From Stenotrophomonas maltophilia (lineage in GTDB: Bacteria > Pseudomonadota > Gammaproteobacteria > Xanthomonadales > Xanthomonadaceae): a DNA stretch of 63,607 nucleotides. Shown here in pieces: positions 26,815 to 37,259 of the stretch. A model generated the notes under the pieces. The model saw only the letters and a list, made by a program, of their open reading frames with translations, had not been told where the DNA came from and ran no database searches. Location of the stretch: NCBI RefSeq assembly GCF_004920835.1, contig NZ_QFHO01000026.1:1-63607 (forward strand). The letters run 5' to 3'. Position numbers and translations under genes: made by a program. Within the stretch, counting starts at the first letter, position 1, and every line of letters begins with the position of its first letter.

Positions 26815-27693
26815 ATGTCTGCAGTCTCTTTGAAACCGCTTGCCGTGCTCGCCTTCGCTGGCACCGCCCTGCTGGCCGGCTGCAAGCCGGCTGCCGAACC
26901 CGCATCTGCCCCCCAGGCAGATGCGGCAAAGCCCGCCGCCAGCGAACCGGCGGCGCATGTCAGTCGCACCGCGCGTCTGCAGGCGTTCCTGACCGGGCGT
27001 TACGGCAAGGACGCCAAGCTTTCCGGCCAATGGCGCGGCAGCTGGACCCAGGACGATGAAACGCGCGCGATCGACTGGCAGGTCTGCGCCGAGCAACCGG
27101 TGGTGACCGGTGACAGCTGGCAGCAGCTGCTGGCGGTATGCGGTGCGCTGGTTGATGGCGCGCATATCGACCCGGGAACCATCGAGTTCTTCGTGCTGCA
27201 GCCCAAGGGCGATGGCTTCGGGGTGACCAGCGAGCTGACCGGCGAGCGCTTCGGCAGTGGTGGCCAGCCCGGCACCGCCAGCATCATCCGCGCCGGCAGC
27301 GATTTCTATGGCTTCCGCGTCGAGGATGGCTGGTTCGGCCAGGGCTTCTCGCTGCTCTCGCAAACCCTGGTGCTGCCGGGCCCGAAAGGCCTGACCAGCA
27401 CCGGCAACGTGCGCAGCCACATCGACAACGACGCCCAGTACGAGTGCGACACGGTCGACGCCAACACCGACCCCGATACGGCCACTGACTGCCGCACCCG
27501 CCGCTTCAGCATCGACTTCGCCCTGCGTTTCGACGACAGCGACCGCAGTGCGCGCATCTGGCCACTGCTGATCGAGGAATCCGGCAACACCTGCGGCGGC
27601 AAGCGGGTGCGTCAGGAGCACCGCTTCACCCTGGACCCGAAGACCTGGGCCTACTCCTTCCCCGAATCGCTGCGACGCGAAGGCTGCGAGTGA
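26815..27693 (+). CDS. Lipoprotein of unknown function
   Basis: 292 aa. A lipoprotein signal ending LLAGC is followed by an Ala/Pro-rich tether and a folded domain with repeated motifs ([41 protein letters not shown]). No family assigned. It sits 17 bases after purH and 58 bases before purD, probably in one unit, but nothing in its sequence links it to purines. Confidence 0.75.
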   Translation: MSAVSLKPLAVLAFAGTALLAGCKPAAEPASAPQADAAKPAASEPAAHVSRTARLQAFLTGRYGKDAKLSGQWRGSWTQDDETRAIDWQVCAEQPVVTGDSWQQLLAVCGALVDGAHIDPGTIEFFVLQPKGDGFGVTSELTGERFGSGGQPGTASIIRAGSDFYGFRVEDGWFGQGFSLLSQTLVLPGPKGLTSTGNVRSHIDNDAQYECDTVDANTDPDTATDCRTRRFSIDFALRFDDSDRSARIWPLLIEESGNTCGGKRVRQEHRFTLDPKTWAYSFPESLRREGCE

Positions 27694-27751
27694 ACCACGC
27701 GCGCCGCCGGGGCTATCGACCTTCCCTTCCCACGCAATCTGGAATCTCGTG

Positions 27752-29035
27752 ATGAACGTACTTGTCATCGGCTCTGGCGGCCGCGAACACGCCCTGGCAT
27801 GGAAGCTGGCCCAGTCCTCCCGTGTCACTGAAGTGCTCGTGGCGCCCGGCAATGCCGGCACCGCCAACGAAGACAAGTGCCGCAACGTCGCGGTGAAGGT
27901 CACCGACATCGATGGCCTGCTCGCCCTGGCGCAGGCCGAAGGCGTGGCGCTGACCGTGGTCGGCCCGGAAGTGCCGCTGGTGGCCGGCGTGGTCGACCGC
28001 TTCCGCGCCGCCGGCCTGCGCATCTTCGGGCCGACCGCCGCTGCCGCGCAGCTGGAAGGCAGCAAGGCCTACGCCAAGGACTTCCTGGCCCGCCACAACA
28101 TTCCGACCGCGTTCTACGCCGTGCACACCGAGGTGGACGCCGCGCTGGCCTACATCCGCGAGAAGGGCGCACCGATCGTGGTCAAGGCCGATGGCCTGGC
28201 CGCCGGCAAGGGCGTGATCGTCGCAATGACGTTGACCGAAGCCGAAGACGCGGTGCGTGACATGCTCTCCGGCAACGCGTTCGGCGATGCCGGCGCACGC
28301 GTGGTCATCGAGGAATTCCTCGACGGCGAGGAAGCCAGCTTCATTTCGATGGTGGACGGCGTGCATGCGCTGCCGATGGCCACCTCGCAGGACCACAAGC
28401 GCGTCGGCGACGGCGACACCGGCCCGAACACCGGCGGCATGGGCGCCTATTCGCCGGCCCCGGTGGTGACCCCGGAGGTGCATGCACGGGTGATGCGCGA
28501 GGTGGTGAACCCCACCGTGCAGGGCATGATCGCCGACGGCATCCCGTTCACCGGTTTCCTCTACGCCGGCCTGATGATCGATGCCAGCGGTGCGCCGAAG
28601 GTGATCGAATTCAACGTGCGCTTCGGCGACCCGGAAACCCAGCCGGTGATGCTGCGCCTGCAGTCGGATCTGGTGGAACTGGTGGAAGCCGCCATCGATG
28701 GCCGGCTGGACCAGGTGGAAGCACACTGGGATGCGCGCCCGTCGCTGGGCGTGGTGCTGGCCGCGAAGCCCTACCCGGAAGCACCGATCACCGGTGACGT
28801 GATTTCCGGCCTGGACGAAGTGCCGGCCAGTGCCAAGGTGTTCCATGCCGGTACCGCATTGGATGCACAGGGCCAGGTCGTCAGTGCGGGTGGCCGCGTG
28901 CTGTGCGTGGCCGCACTGGGCGACAGCGTGCGCAATGCACAGACGAACGCCTATGCGGGCGTGGCCAAGGTGACGTGGGCCAACGAGTTCCACCGCAACG
29001 ACATTGGTTGGCGCGCGATCGCACGCGAGGGGTGA
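27752..29035 (+). CDS. purD: Phosphoribosylamine-glycine ligase
   Basis: 427 aa. It opens [19 protein letters not shown] and contains the ATP-grasp features [26 protein letters not shown] and [13 protein letters not shown]. It ligates glycine to phosphoribosylamine. ATG 27752 is chosen because it matches the family; GTG 27749 is the other possibility. With purH it forms a purine pair. A bidirectional terminator separates it from rpoH. Confidence 0.97.
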   Translation: MNVLVIGSGGREHALAWKLAQSSRVTEVLVAPGNAGTANEDKCRNVAVKVTDIDGLLALAQAEGVALTVVGPEVPLVAGVVDRFRAAGLRIFGPTAAAAQLEGSKAYAKDFLARHNIPTAFYAVHTEVDAALAYIREKGAPIVVKADGLAAGKGVIVAMTLTEAEDAVRDMLSGNAFGDAGARVVIEEFLDGEEASFISMVDGVHALPMATSQDHKRVGDGDTGPNTGGMGAYSPAPVVTPEVHARVMREVVNPTVQGMIADGIPFTGFLYAGLMIDASGAPKVIEFNVRFGDPETQPVMLRLQSDLVELVEAAIDGRLDQVEAHWDARPSLGVVLAAKPYPEAPITGDVISGLDEVPASAKVFHAGTALDAQGQVVSAGGRVLCVAALGDSVRNAQTNAYAGVAKVTWANEFHRNDIGWRAIAREG

Positions 29036-29048
29036 GGCCGGCGCCGCT

Positions 29049-29111
29049 GCCACGCATGGCGTGGCCGTACGGGCGCCACACCGCCGGGGTAGATCCACGC
29101 CATGCGTGGAT
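29049..29111. repeat. SMAG element and a variant copy
   Basis: A full ATCCACGC-subtype element is at 29089-29111. A variant at 29049-29070 keeps the CCACGCATGGCGTGG palindrome but has lost the GTAG head. Confidence 0.75.
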
Positions 29112-29126
29112 GAGCCCCACAAACGA

Positions 29127-29153
29127 GAAAGGCCCGGCGATGCCGGGCCTTTC
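29127..29153. terminator. Bidirectional terminator between purD and rpoH
   Basis: A perfect 12-bp stem (29127-29138 with 29142-29153), a 3-base loop, and A/T-rich flanks on both sides lie between convergent genes. Confidence 0.88.
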
Positions 29154-29174
29154 TTCGTTCCAACGCCCTCCCGC

Positions 29175-30050
<876 letters not shown>

Positions 30051-30407
30051 AGGCACCCATCTTAGCAGTCCGAGATTTGGACTGCTAAAGGAGGAAAAAG
30101 TTCCAGCATCCTATTGATGCAACACTGGTCCCAAACAGAGCCCTACCGTAGCGCGATTTGATGACAGTGGCGAGCACGCTTTTCGGGATTCACAATCCCT
30201 TGGAATTCAATCAATTACCCACCGGAAACCGGCGATTTCCGGTCAAGCGGAGCTGAACGGGCCGTCCTGGAGGTCCATTCAGGCCAGGAGACGTTGCCCG
30301 GTGTTCAGGCCCGAGGGCTGAGGGTTGTCCCTTTACTACTAAGAAACCCGTTGACAGCCACCCGGCGACATGCTCCGATGCATCAACTAATTCATACGTA
30401 GAAGCGC
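30051..30407. other. Divergent intergenic region between rpoH and blaI
   Basis: No gene is supported. Apart from the rpoH leader elements, a consensus TTGACA at 30351-30356 could be the -35 box of the blaI unit, with a poor -10 (TCCGAT at 30374-30379). A dedicated BlaI operator was not identified. Confidence 0.5.
30062..30104 (-). promoter_or_regulatory. rpoH leader: 10-bp inverted repeat and sigma-E-like promoter
   Basis: TTAGCAGTCC at 30062-30071 and GGACTGCTAA at 30079-30088 form a perfect inverted repeat ending 11 bases before the rpoH ATG. Overlapping it on the minus strand is GGAACTT (30104-30098), a 16-base spacer and TCCAAA (30081-30076), which resembles a sigma-E promoter. If that promoter is used the repeat is mostly DNA-level; if transcription starts further upstream, it would be an mRNA hairpin next to the ribosome site. 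Confidence 0.5.
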
Positions 30408-30800
30408 ATGGCCCGCCCTGTCTCGCAGAATCCCACTCCCGCCGAGCAGGCCATCCTGGACATCCTCTGGGACAAGGGCGAAGCGTCCGTGCGCGATGTG
30501 GCGGATGTGCTCGGCCAACACAAGCCGGTCGCGTACACCACGGTGCTGACCATGTTCAACGTGCTGGCGAAGAAAGGCTTTGTCAGTCATCGCCAGGAAG
30601 GTCGCGCCTACATCTATCACGCCACGCTCAGCCGCGAGCAGGCCCGCCGGCAAGCGCTTGACCATCTTCTGCATCAGTTCTTCGACGGCTCACCGAACGT
30701 GTTGGCACAGCACCTGGTGGACGAACGCGAAATCGACCGCAACGAACTGCAGGCACTGCAGCAGCGCGTCAGCGATGCCAGGGCCGGGAGGAAGGAATGA
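30408..30800 (+). CDS. BlaI/MecI/CopY-family repressor
   Basis: 130 aa. The winged helix (PAEQAILDILWDKGEASVRDV, then VAYTTVLTMFNVLAKKGFV) and the dimerisation tail match BlaI-type repressors, which are inactivated by proteolysis from a partner M56 protease. The partner gene begins inside its stop codon (ATGA, 30797-30800). It presumably represses its own operon and the downstream hydrolase gene. Confidence 0.9.
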   Translation: MARPVSQNPTPAEQAILDILWDKGEASVRDVADVLGQHKPVAYTTVLTMFNVLAKKGFVSHRQEGRAYIYHATLSREQARRQALDHLLHQFFDGSPNVLAQHLVDEREIDRNELQALQQRVSDARAGRKE

Positions 30801-32326
30801 ACCTCATCGACCTGGCGATGGCATTGGGCGTACGACAGTTGCTGTTGTCCGCAATCGTGCTGCTGCCCGCGCTGTGGCTGGCACGGCGGCGGGCCCTCAG
30901 TGCCGAACAACGTTCCTGGCTGCTGACCGCAGCGATGGCAGCGGCCCTGCTGCTGCCACTCAGCGCCTTCCTGCCGGGCTGGTCGACCACCCTGCCCGCA
31001 CCGGCACCGCCCGCGGCCGCGTTCCACCCCATGCCCGGCGAGGGGGCAACGGCGGAAGAAGCCATCTTCGAAGCCGGACGACAGCCCGACATCTACTACG
31101 TCGAACTGCCGAAGACCCTGCCGACACTGCTTGCACTGCTGTGGCTGCTGGGCACCCTGTGGCTGGGCATGCGCCTGCTGGACGCGACGCTGCACGCACG
31201 CCGGCTGCGGCGGCTGGCGCAACCGGCGACCGCCGGACTGCGCGCGGTCCTGGCCGACATCGTGCCCGCCCACGTGACGATCGCCACCTGCGCCGTCGAC
31301 GGGCCGATGGTCGTCGGCCTGTGGCACCCGCAGATCCTCCTGCCCCGCCCCTTGCTGGCACGCCTGGACAACAATGTGCTGCGCGACATCGTCCGCCACG
31401 AGGTTGCACACCTGCAACGGCGCGACCTGTGGACAAGCACGCTGCTGCGGGCGGGAACAGCACTGTTCTGGTGGAATCCGCTCCTGCACCTTGCCCAGGC
31501 ACGCCTGGCGGTACTGCGCGAGATGGCCTGTGATGCACGCGCTGCGATGCAGGCACGCGAACCGCTGGACTATGCAGGTTCGCTGCTGGCCAGCGTCGAA
31601 CAGCTGCAGGCCCTGCGCGAGGAGGCGCCGACGCTTGCACTGGGTATGTTCAGTGCGCGCAGCCAGCTGGCGCAGCGCATTGATCAGCTGGTGGACGCCG
31701 GGTCACCCACACCCCGGCACCGCAGCCTGTTGGGGCTGGGCCTGCTGCTTCTGCTGGCCTGCACCGGCACCGCCGTGGCCATCTCACCACGGCTCGCCCC
31801 ATCACCGGCTGCCAGCGCCTCCGATACGCGCGTCATCAAGCTGTTCCAAGCCGCCAGCACGCATGACGTCGCGCAGGTCCGTCTGTTGGCGGCGGCCGGC
31901 GTCGATCTTGATGCGCGCGTGCTCGGTGATGGCACGGCGCTGATCCAGGCCATCCGTGCACGCGATCCGGCGATGGTCGACACGCTGCTGCAACTGGGCG
32001 CCGACCCCGATCGTGCCGCGCTGGGCGAAGGCAATCCGTTGATCGTCGCCTCCGCGTTGGGCCTGCAACCCATCGTCGAGCAGCTTGTGCAGGCTGGTGC
32101 CGACGTCAACCGGGTCGTGACCTATGACGAGACACCGCTGATAAATGCCTCGCGCGAAGGGCACCTGGTCACCGTGCAGTACCTGCTTGCTCACGGCGCC
32201 GACATCAACCTGGGCGTGGAAGCCGACGGCTGGCTGGGGCGCTGGCGGACACCGCTGAACCAGGCTGGCAACGCGGCCGTGCGCGATTACCTGCTGGCGC
32301 AGGGCGCCCGCCGCGAACGACGCTGA
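30797..32326 (+). CDS. BlaR1-like M56 metalloprotease with C-terminal ankyrin repeats
   Basis: 509 aa. The N-terminal part has the BlaR1 arrangement: four membrane helices and a zinc protease site HEVAH at residues 201-205, with the later REMACDA ligand segment. In BlaR1 and MecR1 the extracytoplasmic C-terminus is a penicillin-binding sensor. Here it is replaced, after a helix ending near residue 330, by four ankyrin-like repeats (ALIQAIRARDPAMVDTLLQLG, then PLIVASALGLQPIVEQLV, LINASREGHLVTVQYLLAHG). The input signal is therefore not likely a beta-lactam bound at the usual site. It is translationally coupled to the BlaI-like repressor. Confidence 0.88.
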   Translation: MNLIDLAMALGVRQLLLSAIVLLPALWLARRRALSAEQRSWLLTAAMAAALLLPLSAFLPGWSTTLPAPAPPAAAFHPMPGEGATAEEAIFEAGRQPDIYYVELPKTLPTLLALLWLLGTLWLGMRLLDATLHARRLRRLAQPATAGLRAVLADIVPAHVTIATCAVDGPMVVGLWHPQILLPRPLLARLDNNVLRDIVRHEVAHLQRRDLWTSTLLRAGTALFWWNPLLHLAQARLAVLREMACDARAAMQAREPLDYAGSLLASVEQLQALREEAPTLALGMFSARSQLAQRIDQLVDAGSPTPRHRSLLGLGLLLLLACTGTAVAISPRLAPSPAASASDTRVIKLFQAASTHDVAQVRLLAAAGVDLDARVLGDGTALIQAIRARDPAMVDTLLQLGADPDRAALGEGNPLIVASALGLQPIVEQLVQAGADVNRVVTYDETPLINASREGHLVTVQYLLAHGADINLGVEADGWLGRWRTPLNQAGNAAVRDYLLAQGARRERR

Positions 32327-32453
32327 CGCCTCCGCCGCATCGCCTCCTGCGCTGCGGCGGTAACCCGTTCCACCCGCAACGACCGGACGCGACAGGCGTG
32401 CGTGGCAACGCGTGCGCCGATCCCGCCCCTCTTCCACTCCTGCAAGGATGTCG

Positions 32454-33992
32454 ATGATGAACCGCCTGTTGCTGTGTTCGCTGCTGGTCTCCCTGGCCCC
32501 GTTCCACGTGATGGCCACTGACGCCAGCGCTGAAGACGCTGCGCGCTTTGCGCAGGCTATAGCCCATGGCCTGCGCCCCAGCACCGCGCAGCTGGGCGCC
32601 GCGCTGCCGCAGTGGTCGATCGAAGAACGCCTCGCCCACTACAAGGTACCGGGTGCCGCCGTTGCGGTGATCCGCGATGGGAAGGTGGTCTACGCCGCCG
32701 GATACGGCCTGCGCCAGGCCGGCACGCGCGACGCGGTGGATGCCGATACCGTGTTCTCGGTCGGCTCGGTCAGCAAAATGGGCACTGCGGCAACCACCCT
32801 GAGGCTGGTTGCTGCCGGCAAGGTCTCGCTGGAGGAGAACATCGACCATCGCCTGCGCCGCTGGCACCTGCCTGCCGATTCGCAGGGACAGCACCCGCCG
32901 ATCAACCTGCGCATGCTGCTCTCGCACACTGCCGGCTTCAACGTGCATGGCTTCCAGGACTACCAGCCCGCCGAACGCCTTCCGACCTTGCTGCAGACAC
33001 TGGATGGAATGGCGCCTGCAAAGAATGAACCGGTACGCCTGATCCACGCACCCGGCCAGCAGGTCGACTATTCCGGTGGCGGCTACACGGTGGTGCAGCT
33101 GGCGATCGAAGATCTGACCGGCAGAGCATTCGCTGAGGTCGCGCAACGCGAGGTGTTCTCGCCACTGGGCATGTCGCGCAGCACGTATCAGAATCCCTTG
33201 CCTGCCGGCTACGGCAACGTTGCCCATGCGCACGACAACAAGGGCCAGCCAGAGGCCCTGCCACGCGGCTGGCAGAGCTTTCCAGAACAGGCGGCGTCGG
33301 GGCTGTGGACCAGCGCCAATGACATGGGCCTGTTCGTCGCGGCCTTGCTGCGCAGCATCCGCACCACGGATGGATGGCTGCCGCAGTCGTTGGCCCTGCA
33401 GATGGTCAGCGAAGTGGCACCGGCCGGCCGTGGCCTGGGCCCGGAGCTGGCCGGCGCTGGCGCCAGTCGCCGCTTCTTCCACAACGGCAGCAACGACAGC
33501 TATCACGCAGGCATCGAAGGCTACCCCGAGAGCGGCGATGGATTCGTCATCCTGACCAATGGGGACAACGGCCCTGCATTGCGTGGGGAGATCCGCAATG
33601 CCCTGTCCGATGCACTCGGCCACAACGCCAAGCCGGTCATCCGCACGCTGGATCCCGCATTGCTGGTGGATGGCTATGCGCGCTTCAGCGGCCGCTTCGT
33701 ACTCGATGACGCCCTGCCCATGGATCTGCGCAGTGGCCTGGCCGATTGGTTCGACGCCGCCACCCTGGACGTGCAGGCGGTCGATGCTGGACTGCAGTTG
33801 CGCTTGCCCGGGCGTGATGCACCAGTCGCACTGCAGGCGCTGACGCCCGTCCGCTTCCTGGCAGGCAGTGCGGGCGCGGAACTGCTGTTCCATCGCGGCG
33901 GCGATGGCACCGTGCAGGCATTGAGCGTGATCGCCGAAGGCGCGCGCGCCTACTATCGGCGCGCGGATATCGCGCCAGCAGCGGGCCACTGA
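32454..33992 (+). CDS. Serine beta-lactamase-fold hydrolase (class C/esterase family)
   Basis: 512 aa. A Sec signal (NRLLLCSLLVSLAPFHVMA) precedes a class C beta-lactamase-like domain with SVSK in SVGSVSKMG as SxxK. The second motif is YSGG rather than YxN (VDYSGGGYTVVQLA), and the third is HNG (FFHNGSND). A C-terminal about 100-residue beta domain follows. It is probably a peptidase, esterase or D-amino-acid-recognising enzyme rather than a penicillinase. ATG 32454 fits AAGG at 32444-32447; ATG 32448 and 32457 are alternatives. It lies 127 bases after the M56-ankyrin gene. Confidence 0.83.
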   Translation: MMNRLLLCSLLVSLAPFHVMATDASAEDAARFAQAIAHGLRPSTAQLGAALPQWSIEERLAHYKVPGAAVAVIRDGKVVYAAGYGLRQAGTRDAVDADTVFSVGSVSKMGTAATTLRLVAAGKVSLEENIDHRLRRWHLPADSQGQHPPINLRMLLSHTAGFNVHGFQDYQPAERLPTLLQTLDGMAPAKNEPVRLIHAPGQQVDYSGGGYTVVQLAIEDLTGRAFAEVAQREVFSPLGMSRSTYQNPLPAGYGNVAHAHDNKGQPEALPRGWQSFPEQAASGLWTSANDMGLFVAALLRSIRTTDGWLPQSLALQMVSEVAPAGRGLGPELAGAGASRRFFHNGSNDSYHAGIEGYPESGDGFVILTNGDNGPALRGEIRNALSDALGHNAKPVIRTLDPALLVDGYARFSGRFVLDDALPMDLRSGLADWFDAATLDVQAVDAGLQLRLPGRDAPVALQALTPVRFLAGSAGAELLFHRGGDGTVQALSVIAEGARAYYRRADIAPAAGH

Positions 33993-34007
33993 TCCATCGC
34001 TGGCGGC

Positions 34008-34025
34008 GCCGGGCCACTGCCCGGC
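34008..34025. terminator. Hairpin between convergent hydrolase and ung genes
   Basis: A perfect 7-bp stem (34008-34014 with 34019-34025) and CACT loop fill the 37-base convergent gap. No T-run is present. Confidence 0.5.
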
Positions 34026-34029
34026 CCGC

Positions 34030-34743
34030 TCAGAGCGCAGAACGCGGCGGCAGCGACCAGTCGATCGGGGCCTGCCCGCGACGCTGCAGGTACTCGTTGG
34101 CCATCGAGAAATGGCGGCAGCCGAGGAAGCCGCGATGGGCCGACAGCGGCGACGGATGCGGCGACTTCAGCACGCGATGGCGACGGGTGTCGATGACCTT
34201 GCCCTTCTGCTGCGCGTAGGCGCCCCACAGCATGAACACCAGCCCTTCGCGCTCGCGGTTGAGCACGTCCACCACGTGGTCGGTGAAGCCTTCCCAGCCG
34301 CGCCCCTGATGGGCGCCGGCCTTGCCCTCTTCCACCGTCAGTACGGCATTGAGCAGCAGTACGCCACGCTGGGCCCACGGAATCAGGCAGCCATGGTCCG
34401 GGCGCGGGATACCGAGATCGCTCTCGATCTCTTTGTAGATGTTCAGCAGCGACGGCGGCACCGGCACGCCCGGCGGCACCGAGAAGCTCAGCCCATGGGC
34501 CTGACCACGGCCGTGGTACGGGTCCTGGCCGAGGATGACCACCTTCACCTGCTCGAACGGCGTGGCATCGAACGCGGCGAAGATCTGCGGGCCGGGCGGG
34601 AACACCGCCGCGCCACTGGCCTTGCGCTGGCGCAGGAAGCTGGACAGCTCGCGCATCTGCGGCTGCAGCAGGTAATCGCCGACATGCTGCTTCCAGCTCG
34701 GTTCCAGTTGGATCGTCGGGGTGTCGGCTACTTCATCCATCAT
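34030..34743 (-). CDS. ung: Uracil-DNA glycosylase
   Basis: 237 aa. Catalytic GQDPYH is at residues 72-77 (Asp74), and the DNA-binding loop [14 protein letters not shown] is near the C-terminus. It removes uracil from DNA in base-excision repair. The start overlaps the stop of the dual-receiver gene (ATGA at 34740-34743), and two adjacent ATGs are available. Confidence 0.98.
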   Translation of the reverse strand: MMDEVADTPTIQLEPSWKQHVGDYLLQPQMRELSSFLRQRKASGAAVFPPGPQIFAAFDATPFEQVKVVILGQDPYHGRGQAHGLSFSVPPGVPVPPSLLNIYKEIESDLGIPRPDHGCLIPWAQRGVLLLNAVLTVEEGKAGAHQGRGWEGFTDHVVDVLNREREGLVFMLWGAYAQQKGKVIDTRRHRVLKSPHPSPLSAHRGFLGCRHFSMANEYLQRRGQAPIDWSLPPRSAL

Positions 34744-35582
34744 CGAATCAGGGGTCCATCATTCAATCGGGCCAGCCGCAGCTGGAACAGCACCTTGGTG
34801 ACCAGCAGCCGTTCTTCGATCGGCTTCAGCACCAGGTCGTTGGCGCCGGACTGCAGCAGCCCGGTCTGGTTGTGCGGATTGCCATCGCCGGTCATCACCA
34901 GCACCGGCAGGCGGCGCTTGCCGTAGCCGAAGTCCACGCGCACGCGCTGCACCACGTCGCGGCCGCTCAGTTCACCCTTCAGGGTGACGTCGGTCAGCAC
35001 CAGGTCGATGCGGTGGCGGCTGCGGCCCAGCGACTCGGCGGTGAGCAGGGTGAACGCCTCTTCGGCGCTGACCACGTGCAGCACGTTCAGCTGCTGGCGT
35101 TCGAGCATGCGCTTGGTGGCCTCGGCCACCACGCGGCTGTCCTCGATATAGAGGATGGTGGCGCCGGGAATGGTCTGCGGCTGCACATAGCCGCGGATGA
35201 AGGTCGCCAGTGCCTCATGGCCCAGCGCCTTGTCGAAATAATCGGTGACGTACTCGGTGAAGCGGCGCTGCTCCAGATGCTGCTGGGCATCGCCGGAGAC
35301 CACGATCACCGGCACATAGGCCTGGCCAGCGGCTTCGCGGATCATCCGCGCCAATGCCAGGCCGTCGCCATCACGCAGGGTCAGCGAGGTGGTCACCAGG
35401 TCCACCGGACCCTGTGCCAGCGCCTGCTGCGCTTCCTCGATGCTGTCGCAGCCGATCACCTCCACGCCCGGCAGGTCACGCCTCAGCACGTCGGCGATCA
35501 GCTTGCGTACCAGCTTCGAGCCATCGACCACCATCACCCGCGTCGCGGGCCCCTCAAGGTGCTTCAACGCTTGCGGTTGCAT
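34740..35582 (-). CDS. Dual-receiver response regulator, first receiver degenerate
   Basis: 280 aa made of two REC domains and no output domain. REC1 (residues about 13-130) has Ser66 where the phospho-accepting Asp should be (VDLVTTS), so it cannot take a phosphate in the usual way. REC2 (about 141-270) is intact: IEDS acidic pair, acceptor Asp198 in DLVLTD, MTGD and the Lys of LKP. Such proteins act through protein contacts or as phosphate sinks. Its sensor kinase is not in the window. It lies just after ftsX in the same direction and is translationally coupled to ung. Confidence 0.88.
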   Translation of the reverse strand: MQPQALKHLEGPATRVMVVDGSKLVRKLIADVLRRDLPGVEVIGCDSIEEAQQALAQGPVDLVTTSLTLRDGDGLALARMIREAAGQAYVPVIVVSGDAQQHLEQRRFTEYVTDYFDKALGHEALATFIRGYVQPQTIPGATILYIEDSRVVAEATKRMLERQQLNVLHVVSAEEAFTLLTAESLGRSRHRIDLVLTDVTLKGELSGRDVVQRVRVDFGYGKRRLPVLVMTGDGNPHNQTGLLQSGANDLVLKPIEERLLVTKVLFQLRLARLNDGPLIR

Positions 35583-35589
35583 GCCGGTC

Positions 35590-36537
35590 TCAGGTGTCGG
35601 TCGGTCGGGTCTGGCGCAGGAAATGGCCGGTCACCAGCCACGCCCCCAGCCAGCCCAGCAGCAGCGTGCCGAGCAGCACCAGGCCGCCATGCAGCAGGTC
35701 CAGGCCGTGCAGCACGAACGGGCTGCCGTAGCTGCGCGAAAGTTCGGCCAGCGGCATGCGCAGCGCGGCACCGGCGGCAGCGATCAGGGCCAGCGCCACT
35801 GCGCCAGCGCCCAGGCCATACCAGGCGCCCAGGTACAGGAACGGACGTCGGATGAAGCCATCGCTGGCGCCCAGCAGCTGCAGCACGCCGATCTCTTCAC
35901 GGCGGGCCTGGATGTCCAGGCGCACGGTGTTGCCGACCACCAATGCGGCACCGACACCAAGCAGCACCGACAGCACCTGCACCAGCCGCGCGCCAAAGGC
36001 GAGCCAGGCATCGAGGCGCTGGCGCCACAGCGCATCGTGTTGCACCAGGTCGGCCTCGGGCAGGCTTTCCAGCGCGCGCGCCAGGCGCGCATCGTCCTTG
36101 CCCTGGCCGGGAGTGATCACCAGCAGCGAGGGCAGCGGATTGTCGTCGAGCGCGTCGATCGCCTCGCCGAGGCCGGCATCGCGCAGTTCCTGCAGGCCCT
36201 GCTCGGGCGTACGCACGTTCACTTCGGCAACGTCGTCGCGGTCGCGCAGCTGCCCGGCCAGGCGCAGCGCGCCGGGGCCATCGACATTGCCCTTCAGGAA
36301 CACGTTGATGTCGCGCGACTGCTGCACGCTGCCGGCGAACTGCTTGAGGTTGTCCAGCGCGATCGACAGGCCCAGCGGCAGGGCCAGCGCCAGCGCCATC
36401 ACCATCACCGTCAGCAGGGTCGCCCACGGCTTGCGGCAGGCGCGGCCCAGGCTGAACACCACGCTGTGTACGTGGTGCTGGAACCAGACACCCACGCGCG
36501 ACGGGGCGGCGGCTTCGCTGTTTTCGTTCTTCGCCAT
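35590..36537 (-). CDS. ftsX: Cell division ABC permease FtsX
   Basis: 315 aa with the FtsX layout: a cytoplasmic N-terminus, four membrane helices and a large periplasmic loop (DNLKQFAGSVQQSRDINVFL region), plus the cytoplasmic motif RREEIGVLQLLGASDGFIRRPFLYLG. With FtsE it links septum constriction to activation of cell-wall amidases. It follows ftsE by 2 bases. Confidence 0.95.
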   Translation of the reverse strand: MAKNENSEAAAPSRVGVWFQHHVHSVVFSLGRACRKPWATLLTVMVMALALALPLGLSIALDNLKQFAGSVQQSRDINVFLKGNVDGPGALRLAGQLRDRDDVAEVNVRTPEQGLQELRDAGLGEAIDALDDNPLPSLLVITPGQGKDDARLARALESLPEADLVQHDALWRQRLDAWLAFGARLVQVLSVLLGVGAALVVGNTVRLDIQARREEIGVLQLLGASDGFIRRPFLYLGAWYGLGAGAVALALIAAAGAALRMPLAELSRSYGSPFVLHGLDLLHGGLVLLGTLLLGWLGAWLVTGHFLRQTRPTDT

Positions 36538-36539
36538 GG

Positions 36540-37226
36540 TTACTCCGCCAGGTCCTGCGGCGAGATGTCATCCACCAGCCGGCCGTGATCGAGGATCAGC
36601 ACGCGCTTGCGCATGCGGCGCAGCAGCGGCAGGTCGTGGCTGACCACCAGCACGCTGGTGCCGCGCGAAGGCAGCTCGGCGAACAACGCCATGATCTCCG
36701 CCGCCAGGGTCGGGTCGAGGTTGCCCGTCGGCTCGTCGGCCACCAGCAGCTTGGGTTCGCCGACGATGGCGCGGGCGATGCCGACGCGCTGCTGCTCACC
36801 GGCGGACAACTGCGAGGGCAGCGCCTTCTCGCGATGGCCCAGGCCCATCCGCTCCAGCACCGAGCGCACCCGCTTGTTGATGTCGCCACGGCGGGTACCG
36901 CGCAGGATCAGCGGCAGTGCCACGTTCTCGGCAATCGAGCGGTCCATCAGCAAACGGTGGTCCTGGTAGACCGCACCGACCGCGCGACGGTGGCGGGGTA
37001 CATCGCCGCCGCGCACCTTCAGCAGGTTGCGCTCGTCGAACACCACCGCGCCGCGGCTGGGCCGCTCGTCCAGGTGGATCAACTTGAGCAGGGTGCTCTT
37101 GCCCGCACCGGAATGGCCGGTGACGAACAGCATCTCGCCCGGCGCGACCTCGAAGCTGACATCGGTCAGCGCCTCGTGGCCACCGGCGTACTGTTTGCTG
37201 ACATTGTCGAAGCGCAGGACACTCAT
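36540..37226 (-). CDS. ftsE: Cell division ATP-binding protein FtsE
   Basis: 228 aa ABC ATPase. Walker A is GHSGAGKST, the signature is LSAGEQQRVGIAR, and Walker B is LLVADEPTGNLD. ATG 37226 (MSVLRFDNVSKQYAGG) matches the family; an upstream in-frame extension is the SMAG region. It forms the ATPase half of FtsEX. Confidence 0.96.
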   Translation of the reverse strand: MSVLRFDNVSKQYAGGHEALTDVSFEVAPGEMLFVTGHSGAGKSTLLKLIHLDERPSRGAVVFDERNLLKVRGGDVPRHRRAVGAVYQDHRLLMDRSIAENVALPLILRGTRRGDINKRVRSVLERMGLGHREKALPSQLSAGEQQRVGIARAIVGEPKLLVADEPTGNLDPTLAAEIMALFAELPSRGTSVLVVSHDLPLLRRMRKRVLILDHGRLVDDISPQDLAE

Positions 37227-37259
37227 ACCCCGATTATGCAGGAGCGGCGCCGCGGATCG

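Noticed and set aside
30334..30342. LexA-like half-site TACTACTAA upstream of blaI
   Set aside because: Only one half of the xanthomonad SOS box is present; the other half does not match, so it is not called.
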